Origin: Rufibacter radiotolerans | GTDB lineage: Bacteria > Bacteroidota > Bacteroidia > Cytophagales > Hymenobacteraceae | Assembly: GCF_001078055.1 (NCBI RefSeq) | Contig: NZ_CP010777.1 | Location: 3,935,001 to 3,999,000, forward strand | Direction: 5' to 3' | Length of the DNA stretch: 64,000 nt | Shown: positions 8,065 to 17,200 of the stretch, piece by piece | Layout of the letters: every line of letters begins with the position of its first letter | How positions within the stretch are numbered: position 1 is the first letter of the stretch | Program-made: the position numbers and the translations under genes | Notes under the pieces: generated by a model | Database searches by the model: none | The model's input: only the letters and a program-made list of their open reading frames with translations | Told to the model about the DNA's origin: nothing

Positions 8065-9471
8065 ATGAATTTAGATCTACCTATCCAGATTGCCTATTTG
8101 GTGGCCTCGGTGCTGTTCATCATCGGCATAAAGATGCTGGGCAAGACCAGCACCGCCCGAAACGGGAACACGCTTTCGGCGGCGGCCATGTTACTAGCCA
8201 TTGTGGCCACCCTGCTCCACCAGGATGTGCTGAGCTATACCGAGATTTTTGTGACCATTCTGCTTTCCTCGGCGGTAGGCTGGGTGGTGGCGCAGCGCGT
8301 GGAGATGACCTCTATGCCCGAAATGGTGGCTTTGTTCAATGGTTTTGGCGGCGCGGCCAGCGTGCTGGTGGCCGCCTCTGAGTACTGGCGCATGGCCCAT
8401 GAGGCGAGCATCACCATGCCCATGATCGTGGGGATCACCGTGGTCATTTCCATTATTATTGGGGCGGTCACGTTTACGGGTTCCATGGTGGCGTTTGGCA
8501 AACTCAAGGGCTTGATTAACGGCAGGGCCATTACGTTTACGGGGCAGCATGCGCTCAATGCGTTGTTGTTTCTGGCGTCACTGGCGTTTAGCGTGCTGGT
8601 GGTCATTGACCCCAACACCGAGGTCTGGATGATGGCTGTCATGGCCCTGGCCTTGCTGCTGGGCGTGCTCACGGTTATTCCCATCGGCGGCGCCGATATG
8701 CCGGTGGTCATTTCCCTGCTCAACTCTTACTCTGGGATTGCGGCCTGCGCCACGGGCTTTGTGCTCAATAACCAGGTACTCATTATCACGGGGGCGCTGG
8801 TGGGGGCCTCAGGTATTATCCTTACCCAGATCATGTGCAAGGCCATGAACCGTTCCCTGGTGAATGTGCTGCTGGGAGGCTTCGGGCAGACGGCGGGCAC
8901 GGCGGGTACCAGCGGCGGGGCCGAGGACATGGTAGTGAAAGAGGTAGGTGTGGAAGAAACGGCCATGCTATTTGACTCCGCCAGCAGCGTGATTATTGTG
9001 CCAGGCTACGGCATGGCGGTGGCGCAGGCCCAGCACGTGGTACGCGAACTCACCGACCTGCTGGAGAAACGCGGCACCAGCGTGAAATTCGCCATCCACC
9101 CGGTAGCGGGCCGCATGCCGGGCCACATGAACGTGCTTCTGGCAGAGGCTAACATCCCCTATGACAAGCTTGTGGAGATGGACCACATCAACGACGAGTT
9201 CGCCAGCACCGACATTGCCCTCATCATAGGGGCCAATGACGTGGTAAACCCCGCGGCCCGCTCCAACCCCAACAGCCCCATCTATGGCATGCCCATCCTC
9301 AACGCCGACAAGGCCCGCACGGTCATTGTCTGCAAGCGCGGAATGGCGGCCGGGTACGCCGGCATCGAGAACGAACTCTTCGGGTACCCCAACTGCCTCA
9401 TGCTCTTCGGCGACGCCAAAGCCTCTATGACCAAAGTGGTGAGTGAGCTGAAGGAGATGGCGATGGCATGA
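8065..9471 (+). CDS. pntB: NAD(P) transhydrogenase beta subunit
   Basis: 468 residues, the usual family length. The N-terminal two thirds are membrane helices (domain II), and the C-terminal part from about residue 290 is the NADP(H)-binding domain III, with VPGYGMAVAQAQ, HPVAGRMPGHMNVLLAEA and GANDVVNPAA motifs. It ends the pnt operon. The following composite element at 9518-9573 is the likely terminator. Confidence 0.96.
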   Translation: MNLDLPIQIAYLVASVLFIIGIKMLGKTSTARNGNTLSAAAMLLAIVATLLHQDVLSYTEIFVTILLSSAVGWVVAQRVEMTSMPEMVALFNGFGGAASVLVAASEYWRMAHEASITMPMIVGITVVISIIIGAVTFTGSMVAFGKLKGLINGRAITFTGQHALNALLFLASLAFSVLVVIDPNTEVWMMAVMALALLLGVLTVIPIGGADMPVVISLLNSYSGIAACATGFVLNNQVLIITGALVGASGIILTQIMCKAMNRSLVNVLLGGFGQTAGTAGTSGGAEDMVVKEVGVEETAMLFDSASSVIIVPGYGMAVAQAQHVVRELTDLLEKRGTSVKFAIHPVAGRMPGHMNVLLAEANIPYDKLVEMDHINDEFASTDIALIIGANDVVNPAARSNPNSPIYGMPILNADKARTVIVCKRGMAAGYAGIENELFGYPNCLMLFGDAKASMTKVVSELKEMAMA

Positions 9472-9517
9472 TAATTAAGAATTAGGAATTAGAGATGGTT
9501 GGAAAATGACACAGAGC

Positions 9518-9573
9518 TGTTTTTGACCTGTTTTTGAAAAAAGAGCCCGGAAATGAAAATTTTCGGGCTCTTT
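9518..9573 (+). terminator. Composite element: family I arm plus family II hairpin
   Basis: A degenerate family I left arm (CTGTTTTTGACCTGTTTTTG) is followed directly by the hairpin AAGAGCCCGGAAA / TTTTCGGGCTCTTT with a T run. In the sense of pntB transcription the order is arm, hairpin, T run. Confidence 0.8.
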
Positions 9574-9756
9574 CTTTTTGGGCCTTGCTTAAAGCGAAAG
9601 AAAAGCCGAGGCTGGTTGGCGGTTCGTAAGAATTACTGCAACTTACCTTCGCCAAAAGCAACGCTAGCGGTTGGCAAGGGCCAGATGTTTAAAGGCAGGG
9701 TTATCTTCGCTCCTTTAAAACTGACTAGCCTTTAATTCCTTTAACCTAGAAGACCC

Positions 9757-10215
9757 ATGATCTTAGATTCCTTACAGCACGCTTCGCGCTACTACTCACT
9801 GCATCCTTTATTTCAACAGGCCTTTGCGTTTCTGCAGGAGGCAGACATTGAGAACCTGCCAACAGGTAAAATAGAACTGGCCGGCGAGGACCTATTTGCC
9901 ATGATCTCAGACGGTCCGGGTGTGGCCAAAGCCGAGGCCAAGATGGAGGCGCACCAGCGGTACATAGACATCCAGTACGTGGTGAGTGGCGTAGACCACA
10001 TGGGCTGGCAAGACCTTTCTGCGTGCGGTACCTCCATAGAACCGTATTCCGCAGAGCGCGATGTGTATTTCTTTGAAGTGCGGCCTACCAGCTGGTTTGA
10101 CGTGCCCGCCGGTTTCTTCACCGTCTTCTTCCCCAATGACGTGCATGCGCCGCTGGCTACGGAGGAGGTAGTACGCAAGGTGGTGTTGAAGATTGCTGTG
10201 GAAAGTAAAGGTTAA
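9757..10215 (+). CDS. YhcH/YjgK/YiaL family (DUF386) protein
   Basis: 152 residues, the normal length of this cupin-like family. Recognisable segments are EAHQRYIDIQYVVSGVDHMG and FFPNDVHAPL, which hold the His and Asp/Glu residues that bind a metal in family structures. Members have been linked to sugar or sialic-acid metabolism as anomerase or beta-galactosidase accessory proteins, but the role here is inferred only. It stands alone, 49 bases before a TM2-domain gene. Confidence 0.9.
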   Translation: MILDSLQHASRYYSLHPLFQQAFAFLQEADIENLPTGKIELAGEDLFAMISDGPGVAKAEAKMEAHQRYIDIQYVVSGVDHMGWQDLSACGTSIEPYSAERDVYFFEVRPTSWFDVPAGFFTVFFPNDVHAPLATEEVVRKVVLKIAVESKG

Positions 10216-10264
10216 TTAATTTCTTAGCTTGCATACCTATCTCCTATTCTTAACACCTACCTCT

Positions 10265-10489
10265 ATGAAATCAAAACTGGCAGCATATCTCTTGTGGTTC
10301 TTTCTTGGCTGGTTGTCCTTGCACCGGTTTTACCTGGGCAAAGTAGGATCGGGTATTCTGTACCTGCTCACGGGGCAGTTGCTGGGCATTGGCTGGATAG
10401 TGGATTTGTTTCTGCTGAGCGGCATGGTAGACAACTACAACAACAAGGTGGAGATCCAGGACCTGCGCCGCGAAGTTCGCCGCCGTTAA
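10265..10489 (+). CDS. TM2-domain membrane protein
   Basis: 74 residues from the ATG at 10265 (an upstream TTG at 10229 would add 12 residues and break the family N-terminus). The pattern KLAAYLLWFFLGWLSLHRFY followed by LGKVGSGILYLLTG is the classic TM2 signature: two membrane helices joined by a short turn. The C-terminus is a charged tail (EIQDLRREVRRR). Function of TM2 proteins in bacteria is unknown. Confidence 0.9.
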   Translation: MKSKLAAYLLWFFLGWLSLHRFYLGKVGSGILYLLTGQLLGIGWIVDLFLLSGMVDNYNNKVEIQDLRREVRRR

Positions 10490-10529
10490 CCGAGGCGGTA
10501 GCCAATTATCTAGTTAATGTAACAGACAG

Positions 10530-10588
10530 GTGTTTTAAGCCTGCTTTCATAAAAAGAGCCCGGAAACGCTAGTTCCCGGGCTCTTTTG
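10530..10588 (+). terminator. Composite element: family I arm plus family II hairpin
   Basis: GTGTTTTAAGCCTGCTTTC is followed by AAAAAGAGCCCGGAAAC..GTTCCCGGGCTCTTTT. The order again follows the TM2 gene. The hairpin also faces the convergent T9SS gene and could end both. Confidence 0.8.
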
Positions 10589-10608
10589 CTTTTACTCCAA
10601 AAACGCTT

Positions 10609-11781
10609 TTACTGCACCAGTAGCCGCTGCCTTATTTTCCCGCTGGGAGAAGACAGTTCTACAATGTAGAGGCCGGCGGGCATGCCATTGGTGGTGATGA
10701 GCGCCTCCAGCTGTCCGTCTACCTGGTATTGCACCTGGGTGAGCACACGCATGGTGAAATAGTCAAAAATGCGAAGCACCGCTTCGCCCTGGCCCAGGTT
10801 ATTGGCTCTTACCGTAAAATTGATGGAGGCCGGGTTAGGGCACAGCAGCACAAAAGGTTTAGCCTCCAGATCCAGCTTTCGGTTATTGCGGCGCACCTCT
10901 TTTGATGGGGTCTTTTCCAGGGAATCGGTGGCGGCGGCCAGGGCTTGGGTGGGCTCCTCCTGCACGGGCACCGCTACCTGGGCGTAGGTGAAGGTTTTGG
11001 TGCGGCTCTCGTTGATGACGTATTGGGTAGGGTAGCCCAGCTCATTGTACTCATAGACCCGGTCTTCCAGAATCCGGCCCCGGTACCTTCTGCGGGTCAC
11101 GTTGGTGAGGCCGCCGTTCTCCAGGTCAAACTGGTACCAGCGCTCCACAAACATATTCTGGATAGGGTTAGGCTTGTTGTCATGGTAATACAGATACACG
11201 GCCGGCTCCTCCAAAACCTTATATCCGTTGGCCAGAATAGTGGCTTGTTCAATGTTGTTGCTCTTGTCCAGATTGTAGTAGATTTCAGAGTATTTCTCTA
11301 ACGCACTCATTTTCCCGGAAGGGAGCGGTGTGCTTTTATTCATAAGAAAGTGTACCCGTTTGCCTTTCCCGTTCGCATGCTCCTTTTCTGTGAGCAGCGT
11401 CTCCTCGCCTAGCACCCACTGGCCCTTATGGAGCACTTCCTGCGTGATTTTTACCAGCGTGCCCTTATCATCGTAAAAGCAGAAGTACTTACTGGCCTTC
11501 CCAATCTTGGACAGCAGCTTGCCATTAGCGTCATAGGCGTTCGCCATGTTCTCTGAGGACTTGAGCCGCCCCTCCAGGCGGTACTCCCGCAGGTGGGTAA
11601 GCGGTCGGCCCTTCTGGTCATAGGTGAAGGTGTGGTCGTACTGAACTTTGTTGAAAACGTCCCTGATGTGCGTGAGCCTTTGCACAAAAGTGGTTTCGGC
11701 CGCAGGAACGGGCCCGTTCCTAAAGCCCAGGCAGAGCACTGCCAATAGCCCTGCGCAGAACATTTTAAAAAGAGTGTTCAT
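10609..11781 (-). CDS. Secreted protein with T9SS type A sorting domain
   Basis: I choose the ATG at 11781, which begins a signal peptide (MNTLFKMFCAGLLAVLCLGF); the longer frame to 11841 adds a poor hydrophobic leader. About 390 residues. The middle has YD-repeat-like strands (FTYDQKGRPLTHLREYRLEG, YDANGKLL, YEYNELGYPTQYVI). The last about 75 residues, from LLCPNPASINFTV to GLYIVELSSPSGKIRQRLLV, form a typical type A C-terminal sorting domain for the type IX secretion system. It is thus probably exported to the surface or medium. The substrate is unknown. Confidence 0.85.
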   Translation of the reverse strand: MNTLFKMFCAGLLAVLCLGFRNGPVPAAETTFVQRLTHIRDVFNKVQYDHTFTYDQKGRPLTHLREYRLEGRLKSSENMANAYDANGKLLSKIGKASKYFCFYDDKGTLVKITQEVLHKGQWVLGEETLLTEKEHANGKGKRVHFLMNKSTPLPSGKMSALEKYSEIYYNLDKSNNIEQATILANGYKVLEEPAVYLYYHDNKPNPIQNMFVERWYQFDLENGGLTNVTRRRYRGRILEDRVYEYNELGYPTQYVINESRTKTFTYAQVAVPVQEEPTQALAAATDSLEKTPSKEVRRNNRKLDLEAKPFVLLCPNPASINFTVRANNLGQGEAVLRIFDYFTMRVLTQVQYQVDGQLEALITTNGMPAGLYIVELSSPSGKIRQRLLVQ

Positions 11782-12069
11782 TCTATTCAATATGAGATAT
11801 GGAATACAGTAAAGGATAAAATAAGGGATAGATATTTTCAAGCGGTTTGCAAGGTGACTTCGTGCTCCACTCAGTAGTGGCTATGGCACAAAGCAGACCC
11901 AAGCTACGGTTATTTCCCTAAGAAAACCACACGCCGTACCTCCCTGCAAATCCACCTCCCGCCCTTTTCCTTCCAGGTCGATTTTCTTGCCCCCGGCTAA
12001 AAAAAACCACCAAAAAATCATGGCCACCTGTTACTTTTACTTTTCAACCCTGGCCTTAGCACCTTCACC

Positions 12070-13464
12070 ATGACCTCGCGCAAAGAACTGTTCCATCTTA
12101 TCTGGGCCGCCGTGAAAGGCCAGGAGCAGGACTATACCCGCCTCAGCCTGAAGAAGTCTATTGTGCTGCTGGCCACGCCCATGATTCTGGAGATGCTCAT
12201 GGAGTCTCTCTTCGCGGTGGTAGACATTTTTCTGGTGGGCAGGCTGGGGCCGTATGCCCTGGCCACGGTGGGCCTCACGGAGTCTATCCTCATGATTGTG
12301 TATTCGGTGGGCATGGGCCTGAGCATGGCGGGCACGGCCATGGTGGCCCGGCGGTTCGGGGAGAAGAATTACACCCAGGCCGGCACCACTACGTTCCAGA
12401 TACTGGTCACCGGGGCTGTTCTGGCTTTGCTGGCCAGTTCGCTCACCTTCTTCTTCGCCCCAGAGATTCTGCAACTCATGGGCGCCGACCAGGAGGTGAT
12501 TACCAGGGGCATAGGCTACACGCGCATTATCTTCGGGAGTAACCTCATCATCATTCTGCTGTTCCTCATCAACGGGGCGTTCAGGGGGGCGGGTCAGCCG
12601 CATTTGCCCATGCGGGCGCTCTGGCTTGCCAACGGCATTAACATTGTGTTGGCCCCGCTGCTTATTTTCGGGTGGGGACCCGTGCCTGCCTATGGCCTGG
12701 AAGGCGCCGCCTGGGCCACTACCATTGGCCGAAGCACGGGCGTAATCTACCAACTCTACCACCTGCTCAACGGCAAGCACCACCTCAAGATAGCGCGGGA
12801 GAATCTGGTGCTTAGCTACGCCGTGATCCTGAAGATTCTCAAAGTATCGGTGGGCGGTATGGGTCAGTTCCTGATTGATTCCGCCAGCTGGATTTTCCTG
12901 ACCCGCATCATCGCGGAATTCGGGAGCAATGCGTTGGCGGGCTACACTATTTCATTCAGGGTGATCATGTTCACGCTGCTTCCGGCCTGGGGTTTGTCTT
13001 CGGCGGCGGCCACCCTGGTTGGGCAGAACCTGGGCGCCCATAAACCGCGGCGCGCCGAAGTCTCGGTGTTGCTCACGGCCCGCTATAACATGATTTTCCT
13101 GGGAGCCATTACGGTAATCTTCTTCTTTTTTGGCGAACACCTTTCCCGGCTTTTCACCCAGGAACCCGAAGTCATTGCTGTTGCCTCTGAGGGCCTCAAA
13201 ATTATCACGCTGGGGTACATTTTCTTCGGGCTGGGCATGGTCATGGTGCAGGCCTTTAATGGCGCCGGTGATACCAGAACGCCCGCCTTCATCAACATCT
13301 TTGTGCTCTGGCTCCTGGAAATTCCCATGGCTTATCTGCTGGCCGTGTACTGGGGCCTGGGCGTGACCGGCATCTTCGTGACCATTGCTTGCTGCCACTC
13401 CTTTCATTCTTTGGTAAGCTGGTGGCTGTTTAGGAAAGGCCGCTGGAAAACCGTCAAGATCTAG
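12070..13464 (+). CDS. MATE family efflux transporter
   Basis: 464 residues with about 12 membrane helices in two similar halves, the standard MATE size. The opening helix (LATPMILEMLMESLFAVVDI) and GLSMAGTAMVARRFGEKN are typical of NorM/DinF-like proteins; the second half repeats this with SSAAATLVGQNLGAHKPRRA. It should exchange Na+ or H+ for cationic compounds in the inner membrane. No regulator is adjacent. An imperfect family I palindrome follows. Confidence 0.93.
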   Translation: MTSRKELFHLIWAAVKGQEQDYTRLSLKKSIVLLATPMILEMLMESLFAVVDIFLVGRLGPYALATVGLTESILMIVYSVGMGLSMAGTAMVARRFGEKNYTQAGTTTFQILVTGAVLALLASSLTFFFAPEILQLMGADQEVITRGIGYTRIIFGSNLIIILLFLINGAFRGAGQPHLPMRALWLANGINIVLAPLLIFGWGPVPAYGLEGAAWATTIGRSTGVIYQLYHLLNGKHHLKIARENLVLSYAVILKILKVSVGGMGQFLIDSASWIFLTRIIAEFGSNALAGYTISFRVIMFTLLPAWGLSSAAATLVGQNLGAHKPRRAEVSVLLTARYNMIFLGAITVIFFFFGEHLSRLFTQEPEVIAVASEGLKIITLGYIFFGLGMVMVQAFNGAGDTRTPAFINIFVLWLLEIPMAYLLAVYWGLGVTGIFVTIACCHSFHSLVSWWLFRKGRWKTVKI

Positions 13465-13474
13465 AATGGAGCCC

Positions 13475-13522
13475 AAAGCTGTTTTGGAGCCGTTTTCGTG
13501 AAAACAGGCCTAGAACAGCTTT
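13475..13522. repeat. Family I palindrome, imperfect
   Basis: AAAGCTGTTTTGGAGCCGTTTTC pairs with GAAAACAGGCCTAGAACAGCTTT with a few mismatches. It lies 11 bases after the MATE stop codon. Confidence 0.75.
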
Positions 13523-13696
13523 GGCAGGTTAAAATTTTTTCTATTTTTATACTGCATTCCCGCTTTCCAGCATCACCTTTCTCCGCGCCCCTGTTGCCAG
13601 TGTTTTATGGCTGGTCTTTAGTTTGCGCATGGCTGGTATCTTGAACACAACGCCTGCCAAAGGATTTCTTCTCTTTCCGTAAACCCTTGCCACGCT

Positions 13697-14265
13697 ATGC
13701 ACAGAATTTTTATACTACTATTTTGCCTGCTTAGCCTGCCTGGCTTGGGACAAACGTGCCCCAGAAAAGCACACAGGCGTATAGGGTGGTGGTCAAATTT
13801 ACGGACGGCGAATCTGCAGAAGGGATTTTGTATACGGTGCAGGATTCTATGATCAGGGTAATGCCCAAGAGCCTGGTGAAAGCCAACAGAATTCCCACAG
13901 AGGGTGAACTGCTTAACTTCCCGGTCAGTGGCATCATGCTTCTGAAAATCAGAAAACTAAACGCCCTCAAGAAAGGATTGTGGAAGGGCGCTCTGGCAGG
14001 AGCGGTGTCCGGAGCGTTGTTGGGGTATGTACTGTACTCTCCCTGTCAGGAGCCCTTTTGCCTTGATTTTGGCAGGAGTTTCAGTATTTATGTAGGAGTC
14101 ATAAATGGCTCAGTGGGGGGCACCGGCATTGGGATACTCCTCGGGTCATCTAATGAAAAATTCCAGATCAAGGGCCGGCAGGAAAACTATGAAGCCCTAA
14201 AAGCCCAGCTACTGCCTTTTGCCTTAAGTTCTTCGCCAGAGGCGGGTTCACGGGAACGCCCCTAA
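13697..14265 (+). pseudogene. Secreted protein gene broken by a one-base frameshift at a C run
   Basis: ATG at 13697 opens a good signal peptide (MHRIFILLFCLLSLPGLGQT) in frame 2, which then hits nonsense and stops near 13850. The mature part (from PQKSTQAYRVVVKFTDGESA) is in frame 1 and has no ATG; its only start is a GTG at 13756 inside the overlap. Adding one C to the CCCC run at 13759-13762 joins the two frames smoothly as GQTCPQKSTQAYRV. The mature protein has two glycine-rich hydrophobic segments (GALAGAVSGALLGYVLY and GSVGGTGIGILLG). Either a real frameshift, programmed slippage or a sequencing error. Family not recognised. Confidence 0.75.
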
Positions 14266-14279
14266 AACGACTACTCTTC

Positions 14280-15200
14280 TTACGCGCTCTGTTTCTTTGG
14301 CAGACAGCAGTTCTTATATTTCTCGGCGCTGCCGCAGGGACATGGTTCATTTCGGCCCAGGCGTTTGCCGTAGGGGTTCAGCAGCTCCCTGAAGTTAAGC
14401 TTAAAGCGGCGTTTGGGGTTCTGCTGAAAGATCTGGGTGAGCATTTTGTAGAGCCCGGGGTGGTTTTCGGCTAGCTGGCCCGGTTTCTCAAAGAAGTACT
14501 CGGTGGCCACGGCAAAGAACTCGGCCTCATTGGTGGCGCCGTACGGGTTGATGTCTGATTCGCCTTTCTTGATCTGCTTGATTTTGCGGTACATGAGCTC
14601 TTCCCAGGGCTGCACCAGGTCATCAGGTAAGTAAGCAGTGGGCCGACCGTTGATCTCGCCGTCGGCCTGGTCCAGCAGGTGCGCAAACTCATGGATGCCC
14701 ACGTTCTGGCGGTCGGCCATGTCATTGAAGCCTTTTTCCAGGGCCGGTTTGGAGAGGGTCACGTAATGGTCATTCTGGAAGGGGTTCACGCGGCCCAGCA
14801 CCTCAGAGACGGCCTCAGAATCTCCGTGCTTGAAACGTTCCAGGCTTCCCGGGAACACCAGCACCTCGCCCAGGTTGGGGTACTCCCAATCCTTGAACCC
14901 ATAGATGGGAATAACGGCGCTGGCCGCCACCAGCACCTTGGTCAGGTCATCTACCACCACCTCAATGCCCGTAATGCGTTTCTCAGACAGAAACAGCTGG
15001 ATCATCTTCTCAAATTGGTATTTTTCCTCCTCGGTCTTCAGGGTGTGGTAAAAACCCACCCGGTCAGAGAGAATCTTGCGCCACTCCGCCGGAAACTCCT
15101 GCGCCAGCACTTTTGTGCGCCGCCGGGTCTTGCGGGTCGCCCACCGGTAAAACAGCCCTACCACCACTACTACAAAAAACACAAATGCTAAAATGCCCAT
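14280..15200 (-). CDS. MtfA-like M90 zinc peptidase with SEC-C tail
   Basis: 306 residues. The HEFAH motif at 170-174 and the YFFEKPG region downstream match the M90 family of E. coli MtfA, a zinc aminopeptidase that binds the Mlc repressor. A membrane helix (residues 2-18) precedes the domain, so the protein is probably anchored on the cytoplasmic side. The C-terminus adds GRNEPCPCGSAEKYKNCC, a SEC-C zinc-binding motif absent from E. coli MtfA. Convergent with the frameshifted gene (14 bases apart). Confidence 0.9.
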   Translation of the reverse strand: MGILAFVFFVVVVVGLFYRWATRKTRRRTKVLAQEFPAEWRKILSDRVGFYHTLKTEEEKYQFEKMIQLFLSEKRITGIEVVVDDLTKVLVAASAVIPIYGFKDWEYPNLGEVLVFPGSLERFKHGDSEAVSEVLGRVNPFQNDHYVTLSKPALEKGFNDMADRQNVGIHEFAHLLDQADGEINGRPTAYLPDDLVQPWEELMYRKIKQIKKGESDINPYGATNEAEFFAVATEYFFEKPGQLAENHPGLYKMLTQIFQQNPKRRFKLNFRELLNPYGKRLGRNEPCPCGSAEKYKNCCLPKKQSA

Positions 15201-15344
15201 AGGCCTACCTTAACGTGTGGATACCCGGCAAAGGTTGCCCTCCCGGGGCCAGGCAACGCTACCCGGTACTTTTTTCTTTTTGAAAGTCCACTGCTTTTAG
15301 TAAACTGCAGCCCCTCCACTGCTTTCTTAAACTGCTATTTTGCC

Positions 15345-15890
15345 ATGAGACAGGTAATCCTTTACATAGCCATGAGTCTGGACGGGTACATTGCCGGCCC
15401 AGAGGATAACCTTGATTTTCTGGCACTGGTAGAAAGGCCCGGCGAGGACTATGGGTACGTCGATTTCCAGCACAACATAGACACTGTGATCTGGGGCCGT
15501 CGCACCTATGAAAAGGTCTTGAATTTTATACCCGCGTATCTGCACCAAGACAAGAAAGTATATGTGCTCTCCAGAACCAAAACCGGCCAGGAGGGCCACG
15601 TGGAGTTTTACGGCGGAGACCTTAAACAGCTTATCACCACGCTCAAACAGCAACCCGGTCAACATATTTACTGTGACGGCGGCGCCGAAGCAGTTACTGC
15701 GCTGCTCCAGGAAAAGCTGCTGGACACCCTGGTCATCTCCGTGATTCCGCATTTGCTGGGCGGTGGCATCAGGCTTTTTAAAGACGGCCGGCCAGAACAG
15801 GGTATTACCCTCACCAAAAGCCTTACCTTCCCTTCGGGGCTGGTGCAGCTGTGGTATGCCTGCCAACCAGAAAACCCTAAAAACGAATAA
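15345..15890 (+). CDS. DHFR/RibD-C-like reductase
   Basis: 181 residues. The N-terminus VILYIAMSLDGYIAGPEDNL and the WGRRTYEKV, YVLSRT and CDGGAE segments define the RibD C-terminal/dihydrofolate-reductase-like fold that binds NADPH. These stand-alone proteins are often annotated as dihydrofolate reductase family; the physiological substrate is unknown. It starts a three-gene set with VOC and SRPBCC proteins, spaced 21 and 42 bases. Confidence 0.9.
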   Translation: MRQVILYIAMSLDGYIAGPEDNLDFLALVERPGEDYGYVDFQHNIDTVIWGRRTYEKVLNFIPAYLHQDKKVYVLSRTKTGQEGHVEFYGGDLKQLITTLKQQPGQHIYCDGGAEAVTALLQEKLLDTLVISVIPHLLGGGIRLFKDGRPEQGITLTKSLTFPSGLVQLWYACQPENPKNE

Positions 15891-15911
15891 CTAGCAACTA
15901 ACAATTAATCA

Positions 15912-16343
15912 ATGGCCTCTATTCATCCATACCTCAATTTCAAAGGCAACACAGAAGAAGCCTTCAACTTTTACAAATCAGTTTTCGGGGGTGAGTTCCT
16001 GACCCTGCAACGCTTTAAAGACACGGACCAGGGTGCCAGCCTTCCGCCGCAGGACCAGGACAAGATCATGCATATTTCCCTGGCTATTGGGCAAGACTCG
16101 CTTCTTATGGCCAATGATGTGCTGGAATCTATGGGGCATACCCTCACCGTGGGCGACAACGTTTCCCTGTCCATTAACGCCGACAGCGAAGAAGAAGCCA
16201 CCCGGCTTTTTAATGGTCTTTCAGCTGGCGGCACTGTGACCATGCCTTTGCAAAAAACCTTCTGGGGCGCCTACTTTGGCATGTTCACTGATCCATTTGG
16301 CATTAAGTGGATGGTGAACCATGACCTGGAACAACCTGAGTAG
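15912..16343 (+). CDS. PhnB-like VOC family protein
   Basis: 143 residues with the PhnB/glyoxalase-like pattern: IHPYLNFKGNTEEAFNFYKS at the start, MHISLAIGQDSLLMANDV in the middle and FGMFTDPFGIKWMVNHD at the end. The fold is a metal-binding beta-alpha-beta dimer. No confirmed activity exists for this group. Gene order with an SRPBCC protein is common in Bacteroidota. Confidence 0.9.
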   Translation: MASIHPYLNFKGNTEEAFNFYKSVFGGEFLTLQRFKDTDQGASLPPQDQDKIMHISLAIGQDSLLMANDVLESMGHTLTVGDNVSLSINADSEEEATRLFNGLSAGGTVTMPLQKTFWGAYFGMFTDPFGIKWMVNHDLEQPE

Positions 16344-16385
16344 ACAACCGGCAAGTACCAAACAGCATCCCTTACCACCAGAAAC

Positions 16386-16916
16386 ATGGAAAGAAAAAAC
16401 GAAACAGCATCTACCACAGAAAAACAGGGCGAGTTGGTCTTAACCCTTGCCTTAGATGCACCGCTGGAATTGGTCTACAGCGCCTGGACCCAAGCCGACC
16501 ATCTTGCCCAGTGGTGGGGAGCTGAAGGCTACCACCTGGAAGTGGCCCAGCTAGACGTACGCCCCGGCGGCACGTTCCTCTACAGCATGCAACGCGGGGA
16601 CGGCCCCAAATTATGGGGTAAGTTTGTCTACCACGAGATCACCGCCCCAGATGGTTTGGTGTTTGTGAACGCCTTCTCAGATGAAGACGGAAACATCCTG
16701 CGCGCGCCCTTCAGCCCTACCTGGCCCCAGGAAATGCTTAATCGCGTGACCCTTACTGAGGCCGACGGCAAAACCACCGTTACCCTTAAGATTTCTGCCT
16801 ATAACGCCTCCCCTGCCGAAGAGCAGACCTTTGCTGCCGGCTTTGACGCCATGCGCCAAGGCTTCAAGGGTACCTTTGATAAGTTAAAGGCAAATTTGAG
16901 GAAGCAGCAAGGCTAG
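16386..16916 (+). CDS. SRPBCC (AHSA1-like) domain protein
   Basis: 176 residues. LDAPLELVYSAWTQADHLAQ, WWGAEGY and the LDVRPGGTF strand are diagnostic of AHSA1/polyketide-cyclase-like START-fold proteins, with a long C-terminal helix (FDAMRQGFKGTFDKLKANLR). A hydrophobic cavity protein, ligand unknown. It is last in the DHFR/VOC/SRPBCC set; an imperfect family I palindrome begins at its stop codon. Confidence 0.92.
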   Translation: MERKNETASTTEKQGELVLTLALDAPLELVYSAWTQADHLAQWWGAEGYHLEVAQLDVRPGGTFLYSMQRGDGPKLWGKFVYHEITAPDGLVFVNAFSDEDGNILRAPFSPTWPQEMLNRVTLTEADGKTTVTLKISAYNASPAEEQTFAAGFDAMRQGFKGTFDKLKANLRKQQG

Positions 16917-16966
16917 AATTTCTGTTTTGGGCCTGTTTTTCAGGAAACAGCCGCAAAACGCAAATT
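16916..16966. repeat. Family I palindrome, imperfect
   Basis: AATTTCTGTTTTGGGCCTGT and ACAGCCGCAAAACGCAAATT-like arms. It starts at the SRPBCC stop codon. Confidence 0.7.
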
Positions 16967-17057
16967 AAGAGTTCCTTCTCCCTTCCTGGGGAGAAGAAAT
17001 TTTGCTTTTGGAGTTTTAGGGGTGTTTTGGGGAAATGTTCTGAAAACGTGGATGAGT

Positions 17058-17091
17058 AGTCATCCCCCTACCCCCTTCAAAGTGGGACGAA
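17058..17091. repeat. 34-bp dispersed repeat, copy 2
   Basis: Identical to 7657-7690 except one G to T change in the G run. Confidence 0.8.
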
Positions 17092-17127
17092 ATGCGCCGA
17101 CCCAAGTGGTGGTTGGTAGCAGTAGTA

Positions 17128-17154
17128 GTTGTTGGCCCCTGGGAACACCAACAA
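17128..17154. repeat. GTTGTTGG / CCAACAAC hairpin repeat, copy 1
   Basis: GTTGTTGG, a seven-base loop, then GAACACCAACAAC. The same motif with a shorter loop occurs at 30321-30344, followed in both cases by GGCG. Confidence 0.6.
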
Positions 17155-17200
17155 CGGCGGGCAGTGTTGGGCATAGAAGCACAAAGAACCTTAAAACGCT

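Noticed and set aside
9553..9735. 60-codon plus-strand frame after pntB
   Set aside because: It begins inside the terminator hairpin and has no signal or motif.
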